From assembly GCF_011927665.1 (NCBI RefSeq), contig NZ_JAATJA010000001.1, positions 787,019 to 851,018 of the forward strand: a DNA stretch of 64,000 bases, in the 5' to 3' direction. Origin of the DNA: Desulfobaculum xiamenense (GTDB taxonomy: Bacteria; Desulfobacterota; Desulfovibrionia; Desulfovibrionales; Desulfovibrionaceae). This document shows, piece by piece, positions 18,411-27,524 of this stretch. Within the stretch, counting starts at the first letter, position 1; the number at the start of each line of letters is the position of its first letter. Both the position numbers and the translations under genes were made by a program. The notes beneath the pieces are model-generated. The model saw only the letters and a program-made list of their open reading frames with translations. It did not search any database and had not been told where the DNA came from.

Positions 18411-19471
18411 TCGTTCCTTCCAAGTTCGTCTTCGACCATGAGCCCGCCCGTGGTGGTATGCGACACGCAGCGCAGGCAGTATTCGTTGTCCATATAGCGA
18501 TGGGCCATATGCATCCGGCGAAGTTCCGAGAACTTCGGGGAATTCCACGCCTCGCGAACACTGACGGCATTCAGGTCGCCAAGGTTCAGCCCCTCCCAGC
18601 CGAATACGTAACCGCAGGGCAGGGCCTGCCCGTTGTAGCGCACGTACATTCGCTGGTTGATCTTGGCGCACCGGAAGTCACGCTGCGCCGCCTGTTCGCC
18701 CTGTGTGGGCAGGCTGTTTTCAAAGTCCATGATCTCGTAATCGAGCAGGTTCTGAATGGAAAAGTAGTCCGCAACGTGCCGCCAGAAACCGATGAAATCC
18801 GCCAGTTCGTCGCGGTTGGCGTCCAGCTTGAGAAAGCTCACGCGCAGCAGGGGAAACACGGAGCCTGCGGCCTCGCGCCGTTCCAGAAAGCCGAAAATGT
18901 TACGCAGCAGGCGATAGTAATTCCCGCCCTTTCGCACGGCGGCATAGGTCTCGGGCCGGATGGCGTCCACGGAGACCTCAAGGCGCGTCAGTCCCGAGTC
19001 GATGAGCTGGCGCGCCATGTCGTCATCGAGCAGCATGCCGTTGGTGCCCACGCGGATATCCATCACGCTGTGCTGCCGGGCGTAGGTGATCATGTCCACG
19101 AGGTCCGGATTAAGCAGGGATTCGCTCTCGAAGCCAAAAGTCATGGCGGGCAGCCCGTGCTCGTGCCCCTCGTCCACCAGCCGCCGGAAGAGGTCCGGCT
19201 TCAGAAAGCCGTGCCTGCCGCCGGAATCCGGATGTAAGTTCGTGGAGAACAGGCACATGCGGCAGCGCAGGTTACAGAAGTTGTTGGTCTCGAAATCGAG
19301 GCTCAAGGGAAACTCGGGAATGCGCCGTCCATCCTGCGCGGCGTACCAGTCGCGGCGGTAGTCGTCGTACGCCTGCCCGAACTGGGCGCGAAAGATGGCG
19401 TCGATGTCCTTGTAGGCGATAAGGCGCACCTGATCGGTGGGTTCGTGATGGCTGTAGGCCAGTTCGCTCAT
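18407..19471 (-). CDS. radical SAM/SPASM protein
   Basis: A 354-residue radical SAM enzyme with C66, C70, C73 (FCNLRCRMC) binding the SAM-cleaving cluster, followed by GFESESLLNPDL and GTNGMLL. C-terminal SPASM-like cysteines occur in FRCAKINQRMYV, LPCGYVFG and CLRCVSHT. The start ATG at 19471 lies in an ATGA overlap with the preceding gene, which rules out the longer frame from 19582. It is the second of three radical SAM genes in the island; the substrate is unknown. Confidence 0.85.
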   Translation of the reverse strand: MSELAYSHHEPTDQVRLIAYKDIDAIFRAQFGQAYDDYRRDWYAAQDGRRIPEFPLSLDFETNNFCNLRCRMCLFSTNLHPDSGGRHGFLKPDLFRRLVDEGHEHGLPAMTFGFESESLLNPDLVDMITYARQHSVMDIRVGTNGMLLDDDMARQLIDSGLTRLEVSVDAIRPETYAAVRKGGNYYRLLRNIFGFLERREAAGSVFPLLRVSFLKLDANRDELADFIGFWRHVADYFSIQNLLDYEIMDFENSLPTQGEQAAQRDFRCAKINQRMYVRYNGQALPCGYVFGWEGLNLGDLNAVSVREAWNSPKFSELRRMHMAHRYMDNEYCLRCVSHTTTGGLMVEDELGRNE

Positions 19472-21024
19472 GATCGTCCTCCCGGCAAAGGATTCTTCGC
19501 ATTGCGGGGCACACCGCCGCCCGCCCGTTTCGCGGCCAGAAGACGCGCCGCCTGCGCGCCGAGTCCCAATCCGTTCATGCACACGGCGCGAAGCTCTTCG
19601 AGTGCGGGCACCTCCACCCCAAGGGGACCGGCCAGAATGACCGCCCGATTGAGGATATCCAGCGCGGCCTTATGCTCGCCCGCCTCGATGTGGGCCACCC
19701 CGGCATGGACAAGCGCGTCCAACGCCACGAACCGCCCGCTGGCCAGCGCCGAGCGCAGATGCGGATCGTCATAGGCCAGTCGCTGGGGACGCTCGCCCTG
19801 AAGCCCGGCCAGAAACCGCGCGATGTCCGCCGAGGGCACATAGGGCCGCGTGCCATCCAGATGCCCGGTCTCGATGTTGAACACGTCGAGCAGCACCGTG
19901 CGCATGCGCTCCGTCATCACGAAAGGCATCGGCTGTGCGATGTGCCGGGAAATGAGTTCCGGGATTTCTGCGATGTCCGCACGCAGGGTCGATTCCCAGC
20001 CCGAGTCGTGAAAGTAGAAATTCGGGTTGGCGGGATTTCGCCCCTCGCCATAGAGTTCCTCGGACGTAACGAACACCGAGGGCACCCCCTGCAGGCAGGC
20101 TTCCGCAAGGCAGGTTGACCCGTAATGCAAAAACAGCCCGGCCCGCACGAGCAGATCGACGATGCGCACCGGCTCGCTGACGTAGACGATGTTCCCCATG
20201 CGCGAAAAAGCCTCGGCATAGGGATTGTGCCCCTTGCGCCCGAAGATGATGTGCTCCACCGGGTGACTCTTGACCACGATGAGCGCGTGCGGGTTGCGGT
20301 AGGCCGCGCGAAGAATGGCGTCGATCCACATCTGCCGGAACACTCCGCAGCGCCGCGCGCCCTCGATGCCCGCCGCCAGCTCCTCACCAGCGTCCGGGGC
20401 GTTCACATCGATCAGGTCGCCCGCGTTGACGATGTCCTGCGCGCTGTAGTCCGCAAAACAGAAGTTGGTGATGAACAGCGCCACGTGGCTGCGGGGCCGC
20501 GCATCGAGCCGCGCGGCATGATGCGCGGGAAGCGTATCCTCCGCTCTGTCCCACGGGCGGAAATGGACCTCGTAGGGCGGATAGCCGAACACGCGGATAC
20601 GCTCCGACGAGGACAGCCTATCCGTTCGCACAAGCTCCTGCCCCGTCAGCTCGGCAATCTTGCGGCTCCAGAACATCTCATAGTCCACGAAGTCCGGGCC
20701 GTAGTTCTCCATGCCCACCAGCCACGTGTTCTTGTTGGCGTTGCGGTAGTCGAGCTGCCCCTCCGTGCGCAGGCACAGGTTGAAGCACCCGAAGATATGC
20801 TTGAGCACATAGGAGCGCACGGACGTGGTCCGCGCCGTGTACGGGAAGGACACCAACGCGTTCGGCGCATAGGCGATCATACGGCGCATGTAGTCCGCAT
20901 CGTTGTAGGCGAATGTCCGCATCTCGCAATCCGGGGCCTCGCGTTCGAGGTGGGTGCGGATGGCGTCCATGGTCGGGGCCTCACGTTCCGGCTTGTTGAG
21001 GATGGCCGCTATTTTGAAGCTCAT
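19468..21024 (-). CDS. surface-carbohydrate biosynthesis protein, GT-B-like
   Basis: A 518-residue soluble protein that resembles 'surface carbohydrate biosynthesis' proteins of nonulosonic-acid and capsule loci. The second half has a GT-B-like donor region: LIVVKSHPVEHIIFG, IVYVSEPVRIVDLLVRAG, then HYGSTCLAEACLQGVPSVFV, a pattern shared with CDP-glycerol and capsule transferases and UDP-GlcNAc 2-epimerase folds. The last ~90 residues are helical and TPR-like. Start ATG at 21024 by ATGA overlap with the upstream radical SAM gene. It could be a transferase or an unidentified step such as sugar-nucleotide hydrolysis; I cannot decide which. Confidence 0.65.
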   Translation of the reverse strand: MSFKIAAILNKPEREAPTMDAIRTHLEREAPDCEMRTFAYNDADYMRRMIAYAPNALVSFPYTARTTSVRSYVLKHIFGCFNLCLRTEGQLDYRNANKNTWLVGMENYGPDFVDYEMFWSRKIAELTGQELVRTDRLSSSERIRVFGYPPYEVHFRPWDRAEDTLPAHHAARLDARPRSHVALFITNFCFADYSAQDIVNAGDLIDVNAPDAGEELAAGIEGARRCGVFRQMWIDAILRAAYRNPHALIVVKSHPVEHIIFGRKGHNPYAEAFSRMGNIVYVSEPVRIVDLLVRAGLFLHYGSTCLAEACLQGVPSVFVTSEELYGEGRNPANPNFYFHDSGWESTLRADIAEIPELISRHIAQPMPFVMTERMRTVLLDVFNIETGHLDGTRPYVPSADIARFLAGLQGERPQRLAYDDPHLRSALASGRFVALDALVHAGVAHIEAGEHKAALDILNRAVILAGPLGVEVPALEELRAVCMNGLGLGAQAARLLAAKRAGGGVPRNAKNPLPGGRS

Positions 21025-22133
21025 GCCGCCACCATCTTCCCGGTTCGGGGGCAGACCTCGCCGCCCCGGCAGTCCAGATAGCGCAGGAGCGGGCTGTTCA
21101 GCCCGTGCTGACGCACCACCTGCGCGCGAAGAAGCCCCATGAACACCTCGGAGCACTCATTGTCGTTCTCGTCCACGCCGCAATCCGTCTCGCGGCACAG
21201 GCGCAGGTCGAGCCTTCGCCCCTCGCCGACGAGCTTTCGCAAAACATGGGCACGCTTGCCGTGCCAGATGTCGTAGAGGCTCGTCTCGCGGACGTTGCCC
21301 ATGGGATACAGCCCAGCGTAGTCGCAACAGCACGGGTGCACGGAACCGTCCCACCCCACCAGGAGCCGCTGCCACGGCGAGGCGCAGAAGGCCGAGGCGT
21401 CGTGAGCGGGGACATGCTCCGCGAAATTGGACAGCATCTCGCCAATGAGGATGCGATCCGACAACGGACCGAAGATGCGCAGGAACTCCGCGCGCTCCTC
21501 CGGGGTGAACCATGTGCCCACGGCGTTGATGCGCACCTTGGGGTAGCTGGCCCCATTGCGGCGCTTGATCTGCGCCAGCAGTCCGAGGCGGGAGACGAGC
21601 TCGTCGAACACGCCGGGACGGCGCACGCTGTCGTAGGTGCTGCCCACGCCGTCGGCGGAAATGACGATGTAATCGGTACGGGTGCGAACCAGCAGCTCCA
21701 TGAGCCGCTCGTCCAGCAGCAGGCTATTGGTCAGGAAGGATATGCTCCCGTCGTAGACCGAACGGGCGTGGTGGAGCATGCGGGCGAACTCCGGGTGCAG
21801 CAGGCATTCGCCCCGCCACGACAGGCGGATCGAATAAGGCCTGCGCCCCGCCACCTCGGCCATGACTCTCTCGAAGAGCGGAAAATCCATGAAACCGTGG
21901 GAAATGTCCTTGCGCACGGTCTGGAAGCACATGGGGCACGCAAGCTGGCACACGGAGCACGTCTCGATATCCACATGCTCCGGAAAGCGCGACACCCGAC
22001 CAAGGCGCGGTAGCCACCTCCAGCGCAGACGATGCATGAGATATCCGGCGGGCCTGCGCTGCGTCAGCGCATAGTGCATCTCGCTGCGCAACGTCCCGGC
22101 ATAGCTGATGTTCGGATCTATCTTGAAGGCCAT
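21021..22133 (-). CDS. radical SAM/SPASM protein
   Basis: A 370-residue radical SAM enzyme. The cluster motif is C62, C66, C69 (CQLACPMC), followed by LSWRGECLLHPEF and FLTNSLLLDE. SPASM-like cysteines follow in SAFCASPWQRL, VHPCCCDYAG and LCRETDCG...C. ATG at 22133 has GGTGGAGGA upstream. It is the first gene after a 190-base low-GC gap, so it may head its own transcript. The substrate is unknown. Confidence 0.85.
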   Translation of the reverse strand: MAFKIDPNISYAGTLRSEMHYALTQRRPAGYLMHRLRWRWLPRLGRVSRFPEHVDIETCSVCQLACPMCFQTVRKDISHGFMDFPLFERVMAEVAGRRPYSIRLSWRGECLLHPEFARMLHHARSVYDGSISFLTNSLLLDERLMELLVRTRTDYIVISADGVGSTYDSVRRPGVFDELVSRLGLLAQIKRRNGASYPKVRINAVGTWFTPEERAEFLRIFGPLSDRILIGEMLSNFAEHVPAHDASAFCASPWQRLLVGWDGSVHPCCCDYAGLYPMGNVRETSLYDIWHGKRAHVLRKLVGEGRRLDLRLCRETDCGVDENDNECSEVFMGLLRAQVVRQHGLNSPLLRYLDCRGGEVCPRTGKMVAA

Positions 22134-22323
22134 AACATCCTCCACCTCACCGAAACAATTCACGTTATTTGCCACAGGCGATACGCCTCGACACAGGCGA
22201 CACCTCTCACAACGCAAGCAACTTACATTCCCCCTTTCCAAACAGGCGCAATTGTCATGTGTTATATGACGAGCACAACAATCCTACAGTGTAACCCCGT
22301 GCCATGTGCCAGAAATGCAACGC
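22134..22323 (-). promoter_or_regulatory. 190-base low-GC gap, possible internal promoter
   Basis: Lower in GC than the flanking genes and free of credible coding frames. On the minus strand it contains TGGCACGGGGTTACA, which matches the -24 half of a sigma-54 promoter but lacks the GC of the -12 element, and an AT-rich CATATAAC. A promoter serving the distal half of the island is plausible; no specific site is certain. Confidence 0.3.
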
Positions 22324-23184
22324 TCAGACCGCCCACCACGCGGGGCCAAGGCGGTCCGGCTCCAGAAACGCGCGAAGGGTGTACTTGCCACTCGGCTCGT
22401 TGACGCGCTCGATGGCGAGCGGCGCGAAACCGGCCCGTTCGGCCATGATGGCCACGGACGCGCACGAGAAGACATGCAGATGCTCCACGAAAAACTCCTC
22501 GCGCCATGGGCCGTCGGCCAGCGCCGACACGCCGTCCGGCACTTCGAGGTACACGAAGCCACCGGGTGCGAGCTTCTCCCCTGCCGCGGCGAGCATCGCC
22601 ACCGGGTCCGCCACATGTTCCAGCACCTTGTTGAAGGTAATGGCATCGAAGCCCTCAAGCCCCGGTAGCGTCAGAAAATCTCCGCACACGGCCAGCACCC
22701 CGGCCGCCTTTCGGGCATGGGCCACCAGCCGCTCGTCCGTGTCGAGGGCCATGCAGTTCCAGCCTGCCTGCCGCATGGCATGGGGAAACACGCCAAGGCC
22801 GGAGCCGACATCCAAAAGCCTCAAGGCCGCGCCCGAGGGGTCGCTGCTGCGATAACGTGCCTCCGCAAAGGAAATGATGCGCGCCACCCGCCACACGTTG
22901 TCGGACCGCTCCGGCGGCAGGGACACGATGCGCGTGAACGCCTCCTCCAGTCCCTTTTCGCCGCCGTAGGTCATGTCCACGTAGTCGCGCTCGTAGAGGT
23001 CCGAAATGTCCATGCGCATCCGCGCGAGGAAATGTCCGCAATACCCGCAACGCCACATTTCCCGCAGATACTCGCCCTCGAAGTGAAAACGCGTTTCGCC
23101 GTCTGGCGGTGCGTCGAAGAGGAACTCCCGACGGAAGCGCTCGCCGCCGCACAGGCATTTCAACCCATGGCCCACTCCGGTCAC
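22324..23184 (-). CDS. SAM-dependent methyltransferase with N-terminal zinc-ribbon-like cysteines
   Basis: A 286-residue protein if started at the GTG at 23184, which forms a GTGA overlap with the upstream stop and has AGGGAGG seven bases before it. The N-terminal CLCGG (about 10-14) and CGYCG (about 46-50) form a possible zinc ribbon, as in C-methyltransferase-like sugar enzymes. The methyltransferase domain has LRLLDVGSGLGVFPHAM and ITFNKVLEHVADP. Probably modifies a sugar intermediate; the acceptor is unknown. The frame stays open further upstream, but that part is a shadow of the neighbouring genes. Confidence 0.75.
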   Translation of the reverse strand: MTGVGHGLKCLCGGERFRREFLFDAPPDGETRFHFEGEYLREMWRCGYCGHFLARMRMDISDLYERDYVDMTYGGEKGLEEAFTRIVSLPPERSDNVWRVARIISFAEARYRSSDPSGAALRLLDVGSGLGVFPHAMRQAGWNCMALDTDERLVAHARKAAGVLAVCGDFLTLPGLEGFDAITFNKVLEHVADPVAMLAAAGEKLAPGGFVYLEVPDGVSALADGPWREEFFVEHLHVFSCASVAIMAERAGFAPLAIERVNEPSGKYTLRAFLEPDRLGPAWWAV

Positions 23185-23558
23185 GGCTTTCCCTCCCTTC
23201 CGAGCGTAGCCAACGCCTCGGGATCGTCGAGACGACACACCACCCGGAGCGATTCCGAATGCAGATACGCCGCGAAATCGTCCTCGCTCCCATCCTCCAC
23301 CAAGAGGACAAAATGCCGCCCGAGGGTGTTGACCACCAGCACGGGCCGCAGCCCGAAACCGGCCAGCCTGCCGTTGAGCGACGGCGTGGCGTAGAAGCCC
23401 CACGACTTGCGCGCCACGTCGTATTCCGCCCCGGACTCGGTGACGAAGGTCACCTGCTCGTCCGGGCCAAGGGCGATGTTCGCGCAATCGCTCATGGTCA
23501 CGTCGTCGCGGATGCCGGTTCGGAACCGGCGCGGGGGGTCCCTGCGTTCGATCTTCAT
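23181..23558 (-). CDS. conserved-looking small protein of unknown function
   Basis: A 125-residue protein between the amidotransferase and a methyltransferase, coupled to both by 4-base overlaps (ATGA at 23555-23558, GTGA at 23181-23184). It is rich in beta-strand patterns (EQVTFVTESGAEYDVARK, RPVLVVNTLGRHFVLLVED) with no cysteines or histidines in an obvious active-site arrangement. I do not recognise the family. Its strict coupling suggests it acts with the amidotransferase, for example as a partner or small binding protein; that is inference. Confidence 0.65.
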   Translation of the reverse strand: MKIERRDPPRRFRTGIRDDVTMSDCANIALGPDEQVTFVTESGAEYDVARKSWGFYATPSLNGRLAGFGLRPVLVVNTLGRHFVLLVEDGSEDDFAAYLHSESLRVVCRLDDPEALATLGREGKP

Positions 23559-24676
23559 GTCCACTCCCAATCCGGCACGATGAAGTCCGGGATGGTCCAG
23601 CGCCCGTCGTGGCGTGTCCACACGTCCGGATTGCGAAAGCGCTCCGCAATCCGAAAAAACTCCTCGGGCGATATGCGCATGAAGGCCGAAGCCGCCTCGA
23701 TGTCCTCGCGGGGCATCTCGTCGCCCCGCCGGGCTATCTCGGCCAGGGCCTCGCCCCGCGTCATGCGGCCATTGCGGATTTCCAGCGAAAGATTGTCGAA
23801 GGTCCGGGTAAAGCCGAACTTGTACCACTTGAGCCAGTGATGGACGGCGATGAATTCGTCATCCACATCGGCGTAATCGTAGAACCCTGTGCGCGCTCCG
23901 TCCGCGCTTGCGGAAAATCCGCTCCCGCTCGCCACCCGGCGCACCGCCTCCGGGTCCCACGGGAAATACCAGCCGAGGAACACGGCCCGCAGCCCCTTCG
24001 CCTCCAAATCATCCGGCGACGGCCCGAAGTACGGCGTCAGGTCGCGGGCGCTCAGCCCTTCGCTGCCTATCCAGTCCTCGGCGGTGGTCCCGTGCATGAC
24101 GCCGTGGCGCGCCAGCCAGCCGGAGGTCAGCCGCTCGCCCATGTGCAGCCCATCGGGCGAGCCGTACTCCAGCGCGGAGTTCTCTCCCCACACCACGAGG
24201 GGGATGGACATACGCAGCGCCATGGCCAGCGGAATGCCGAAGATGGCCATGTGCATCGGCAGCCCCGGCGTCCCGAAGCGCCGAAACGCCGCGAGCATAA
24301 ACCGGCTTTCCACGTCCGGATTCACGGTAAAGTCGATGTGGTCCACGCCAAGGCGGACGAGGTTGTCCAGATTGGCCTGCCCAAGGGCCGTGCGCCCCGG
24401 CGGACGCCATGTCACACACAGCGGTTTCAGGCCGTGTTCCAGACAGGTCAGCACCTGCCAGTGGCTATCCTTGCCGCCGCTCACGGGGATAAGCGCGTCA
24501 TAGCCGGGGCCATCGGACCGCACGGATTCGCACAGCCGCCCGAAGGCCCGCGCCCGCTCGGCCCAGTCCACTTCGGGCCGCAGGCCATGGGTGCGGCAGG
24601 CGTTGCACACGCCGTCATCGCCGATGACGATGCCGGGCCGGGTATCCGGCAGCACACACCGCGCACACCACCTCAT
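23555..24676 (-). CDS. N-acetyl sugar amidotransferase (PseA/WbpG type)
   Basis: A 373-residue PP-loop enzyme. The N-terminal zinc-finger cysteines C4, C7, C24 and C27 and the ATP-pyrophosphatase loop SGGKDS at 66-71 are the hallmarks of WbpG/PseA/LegG-type proteins, which convert an acetamido group to an acetamidino group on surface sugars using ammonia from a glutaminase partner. Further family-like segments are WGENSALEYG and HHWLKWYKFGF. It overlaps the AsnB gene upstream by four bases, and AsnB could supply the ammonia. Downstream it is coupled to a small unknown protein. Confidence 0.88.
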   Translation of the reverse strand: MRWCARCVLPDTRPGIVIGDDGVCNACRTHGLRPEVDWAERARAFGRLCESVRSDGPGYDALIPVSGGKDSHWQVLTCLEHGLKPLCVTWRPPGRTALGQANLDNLVRLGVDHIDFTVNPDVESRFMLAAFRRFGTPGLPMHMAIFGIPLAMALRMSIPLVVWGENSALEYGSPDGLHMGERLTSGWLARHGVMHGTTAEDWIGSEGLSARDLTPYFGPSPDDLEAKGLRAVFLGWYFPWDPEAVRRVASGSGFSASADGARTGFYDYADVDDEFIAVHHWLKWYKFGFTRTFDNLSLEIRNGRMTRGEALAEIARRGDEMPREDIEAASAFMRISPEEFFRIAERFRNPDVWTRHDGRWTIPDFIVPDWEWT

Positions 24677-26508
24677 GACGCATACTCCTCAAGGAACATC
24701 TTCACCCCCAGAAAGGCGAACAGGAACTTGCTCTCGCTGTTGGGCAACGCCCCCGGACGATCCAGCAGCTCCGCCACGGCCTCGCGCCGCACCACGTCGA
24801 ACACCGGGCCATCCGCGAGCAATTCGGCCCGGACCTCCGGGTCGTCGCGGTCAAGGAATGAAAACACCGGCGCGTTGAAGCCCACCTTGCGCCTGTCGTC
24901 GAGGATGTGATCCGGCACGATGCCGCGCATGGCATCGCGCAGCACGGACTTGTTGAACCCGTCGCGAATGAGGTGGCGGGTGGGAATGCGCCCGCACATC
25001 TCGAAAAGCCCCCGGTCGAGGAATGGCGAACGGTTCTCGATGGAGAAATACATGGCGTTCAGGTCGTCCTCGTGCAGGATGACGGGCACAGCCTCGTGGA
25101 ACAACTCGTTCAGCATGCGCATGCGCAGCAGGTCCGTATCGTGCGAAACCTCGGTGAAGGGTTCCTCGAACGGCTCGCGCAGGCGCGCCGAAAAATTGGC
25201 CGCATCCAGATAGATGTGCCCGCGCTCGCCGGGGTTCTTCACGAACACCTCGGGATCGCGCAGCACGGGATTGCGGACGATCGGCTCCACATGCCGCCGC
25301 CAGTTGCGCAGGGATTCGGCGAACAGCGCGGGGTCGTCGCGCACGGCGTGCAGGTACAGGGCGTGGTGGTCGTAGTAGCCGGAAAACAACTCGTCCGCCC
25401 CGGTGCCGCTAACGGCGATGCGGTAGCCGTTCGCGGCCACGGCGCTCATGAGCAGCCAATGGGCGTAGTATGTGATGGTGTAGACCGGCGCGTCGTGCTG
25501 ACGCACCAGTTCGCGCAGAAGCGGCAGGAAGTCGTCCGTGCGCACGGGCACGGCGGTATGCCGGATGCCCAGCTCATCCACGGCCCGGCTCACGGAATCC
25601 CACTCCGCGTAGCGCTCGTCGGTGTTGACGATGGTGAAGCCGTGCACGTCGTAGTCGAACACCGTGCGGGCGATGGAGATGAGGCTATTCGAATCCACAC
25701 CCCCGCTCATGCAGAAGGCCAGCGGCACATCGGCCCGCAACCGTAGGCGCACCGCCTCCAAAAGCGCATCGCGCGCACCGGTCACGGCCTCTGCGCGGCT
25801 CATGCCTTCGTCCGGCTCGATGCGTGGCATCCAGTAGCGGGCACGTTCCTCGCGCCCGTCTGCGTAGCGCGTCAGAAGCCCGGCGGCGGGCAACTCCTCC
25901 ACGCCGAGGAAGAACCCGGCCGGAGTCTTGTAGAGGGACTTGTAGCCGTTGACGAGGAAACGCCGCAGGTGCTCGCGATTCACGGGAAAACGCCTGCCGC
26001 ACAGCGCTTCGAGGAATTTCACCTCGGACGCGAAATACAGCCCGGTGTCGTCGCGGCAGAGGTAGAGCGGCTTTTCGCCGAACCTGTCGCGCGAGAGGAC
26101 GAGGGTGCCGTCACGCCTATCGAGCACGGCAAAGGCCCACATGCCTTCCAGCCTGTCCAGCGCGTCAAGGCCCCACGCGCCAAGCGCCCGCGCAAGCACC
26201 TCGGTGTCGCTTCGCGTACGGAAGGCGCGGCCCTCGGCCTCCAAAGCGGCGCGCACCTCAAGGTAGTTGTAGATTTCCCCATTCACGGCGAGCACCAGCC
26301 CATCCACGGAAAACGGCTGATTGGCGCGCTCGTCGAGGTCGATGATCGCCAGCCGCGAATGCAACAGGCACAGGTTCATGCGCGGCGAGACGGCGGCGCG
26401 GTACACACCGGCGGCGTCCGGACCGCGACGGCGCATGCGCTCAAGGCATGTCCGCACGGCTTCGTCGCCGATGACCCGCGTTCCGTGGTATCCCGCAATG
26501 CCGCACAT
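24673..26508 (-). CDS. asnB: asparagine synthase (glutamine-hydrolysing) family protein
   Basis: A 611-residue AsnB-type enzyme with intact features: Cys2 nucleophile (MCGIAGY), RRGPD (28-31 region), NGEIYNY (76-82), and the synthetase PP-loop SGGVDSNS (268-275), followed by SGTGADELFSGY. Start ATG at 26508 after AGGAGG, eight bases downstream of the neuB stop; a longer frame from 26733 is a shadow. It may make asparagine, but its place between neuB and a PseA-type amidotransferase suggests it either amidates a glycan carboxylate or provides ammonia to its neighbour. Confidence 0.9.
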   Translation of the reverse strand: MCGIAGYHGTRVIGDEAVRTCLERMRRRGPDAAGVYRAAVSPRMNLCLLHSRLAIIDLDERANQPFSVDGLVLAVNGEIYNYLEVRAALEAEGRAFRTRSDTEVLARALGAWGLDALDRLEGMWAFAVLDRRDGTLVLSRDRFGEKPLYLCRDDTGLYFASEVKFLEALCGRRFPVNREHLRRFLVNGYKSLYKTPAGFFLGVEELPAAGLLTRYADGREERARYWMPRIEPDEGMSRAEAVTGARDALLEAVRLRLRADVPLAFCMSGGVDSNSLISIARTVFDYDVHGFTIVNTDERYAEWDSVSRAVDELGIRHTAVPVRTDDFLPLLRELVRQHDAPVYTITYYAHWLLMSAVAANGYRIAVSGTGADELFSGYYDHHALYLHAVRDDPALFAESLRNWRRHVEPIVRNPVLRDPEVFVKNPGERGHIYLDAANFSARLREPFEEPFTEVSHDTDLLRMRMLNELFHEAVPVILHEDDLNAMYFSIENRSPFLDRGLFEMCGRIPTRHLIRDGFNKSVLRDAMRGIVPDHILDDRRKVGFNAPVFSFLDRDDPEVRAELLADGPVFDVVRREAVAELLDRPGALPNSESKFLFAFLGVKMFLEEYAS

Positions 26509-26516
26509 GTGCCCTC

Positions 26517-27524
26517 CTAGGCTTCCCACTCCATGTCCGCTGGCAAAAGCATTTCGCCCCGCCGCACGGCCCGCGCCAGCACCCGCCCAAGCACCACGTC
26601 CTCGTCGCCGGGGCGCACTCCGCCTCCGGGCCGCACCCAGTCGATATGCTCCCACCCGATGCGGCTGCCCGCCTCCAGATCGCAGGCCGCCACCACGGAG
26701 CGCGTGAAGGCGTCCAGGTTGCCGGCCTCGCAATGCTGAAGCTCCTTCAGCCCCGTGCCGAGCATGATTTCCGCCTCGCGGATGCGCCCCACCATTCGCG
26801 CGAAATCCGCCGGGTCCGCAGACAGGGCGTGATCGCGAAAGTCCGAGAAGTTGCGGTCGATGGTGAAATGCTTCTCCACGATGCGCGCTCCGCAGGCCAC
26901 GGCAAGAATCGCGGCGGCGATTCCAAGCGTGTGGTCGGAATATCCCGGCGTGACCCCAAGCCCGGCCAGCGTCGTCACCGCCCGCAGGTTGGCCTGCTCC
27001 GGCGGCGTGGGATAGGCGCTCACGCAGTGCAACGCGGCGATGCCTCCGTCACAGCTGCGCTCCTGCCGGATGATGCCGATGCTGCGGCGCACGGCCGCGA
27101 GGTCGGCAAGCCCCGTGGACAGAAGCACCGGCTTGCCCGTGCGCGCCACGGCCCGCAGCAGGGGCACGAAGCCATTGTCGCCCGAGGCAATCTTGAACGC
27201 GGGCACCAGTTCATCGAGAAACATCGCGCTTTCGATGTCGAAGGGCGTGGACAGAAACGCCACGCCCTCCGCCTGCGCGGCGCGGGCCAGCCTGCGGAAG
27301 TCGTCGTACCCGAGGGCAAAGCGCGAAAGCTGCGCGATGCGCGCCGTCTGCACGCCACTCACCAGCCGCTCGGGCACGATGGTCTGGAACTTCACGGCGT
27401 CCGCCCCCGCAGCGGCGGCAAGACCGATCATCTCCTCGGCAAGCGCCACGTCGCCCTCGTGATTGTTGCCGATCTCGGCGATGATGAAGACGCGGTCCGC
27501 CGTGTCGGCCCCGCCGATCAGCAT
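26517..27524 (-). CDS. NeuB-family nonulosonic acid synthase
   Basis: A 335-residue enzyme that condenses phosphoenolpyruvate with a six-carbon amino sugar to give a nine-carbon sialic-acid-like sugar. Visible family segments: FIIAEIGNNHEGD (13-25), VKFQTIVPE, FLSTPFD, KIASGD, LSTGLA, HCVSAYPTPPEQANL and GYSDHTLG, followed by KHFTIDRN, then a C-terminal SAF-like domain (RPGGGVRPGDEDVVLGR). It could be a sialic, legionaminic or pseudaminic acid synthase; SpsE is the closest in gene order. ATG at 27524 has AAGGAGG upstream; the preceding GNAT gene overlaps by seven bases. Confidence 0.92.
   Translation of the reverse strand: MLIGGADTADRVFIIAEIGNNHEGDVALAEEMIGLAAAAGADAVKFQTIVPERLVSGVQTARIAQLSRFALGYDDFRRLARAAQAEGVAFLSTPFDIESAMFLDELVPAFKIASGDNGFVPLLRAVARTGKPVLLSTGLADLAAVRRSIGIIRQERSCDGGIAALHCVSAYPTPPEQANLRAVTTLAGLGVTPGYSDHTLGIAAAILAVACGARIVEKHFTIDRNFSDFRDHALSADPADFARMVGRIREAEIMLGTGLKELQHCEAGNLDAFTRSVVAACDLEAGSRIGWEHIDWVRPGGGVRPGDEDVVLGRVLARAVRRGEMLLPADMEWEA

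Noticed and set aside
16710-18497. 595-codon plus-strand frame
   Set aside because: Antisense shadow of the 659-residue SGNH-like gene, which has motifs, coupled start and end. The shadow has none.
22270-22323. Sigma-54 promoter before the radical SAM gene at 22,133
   Set aside because: Only the -24 half (TGGCAC) matches; the invariant GC of the -12 half is missing, so it is not listed as a sigma-54 promoter.
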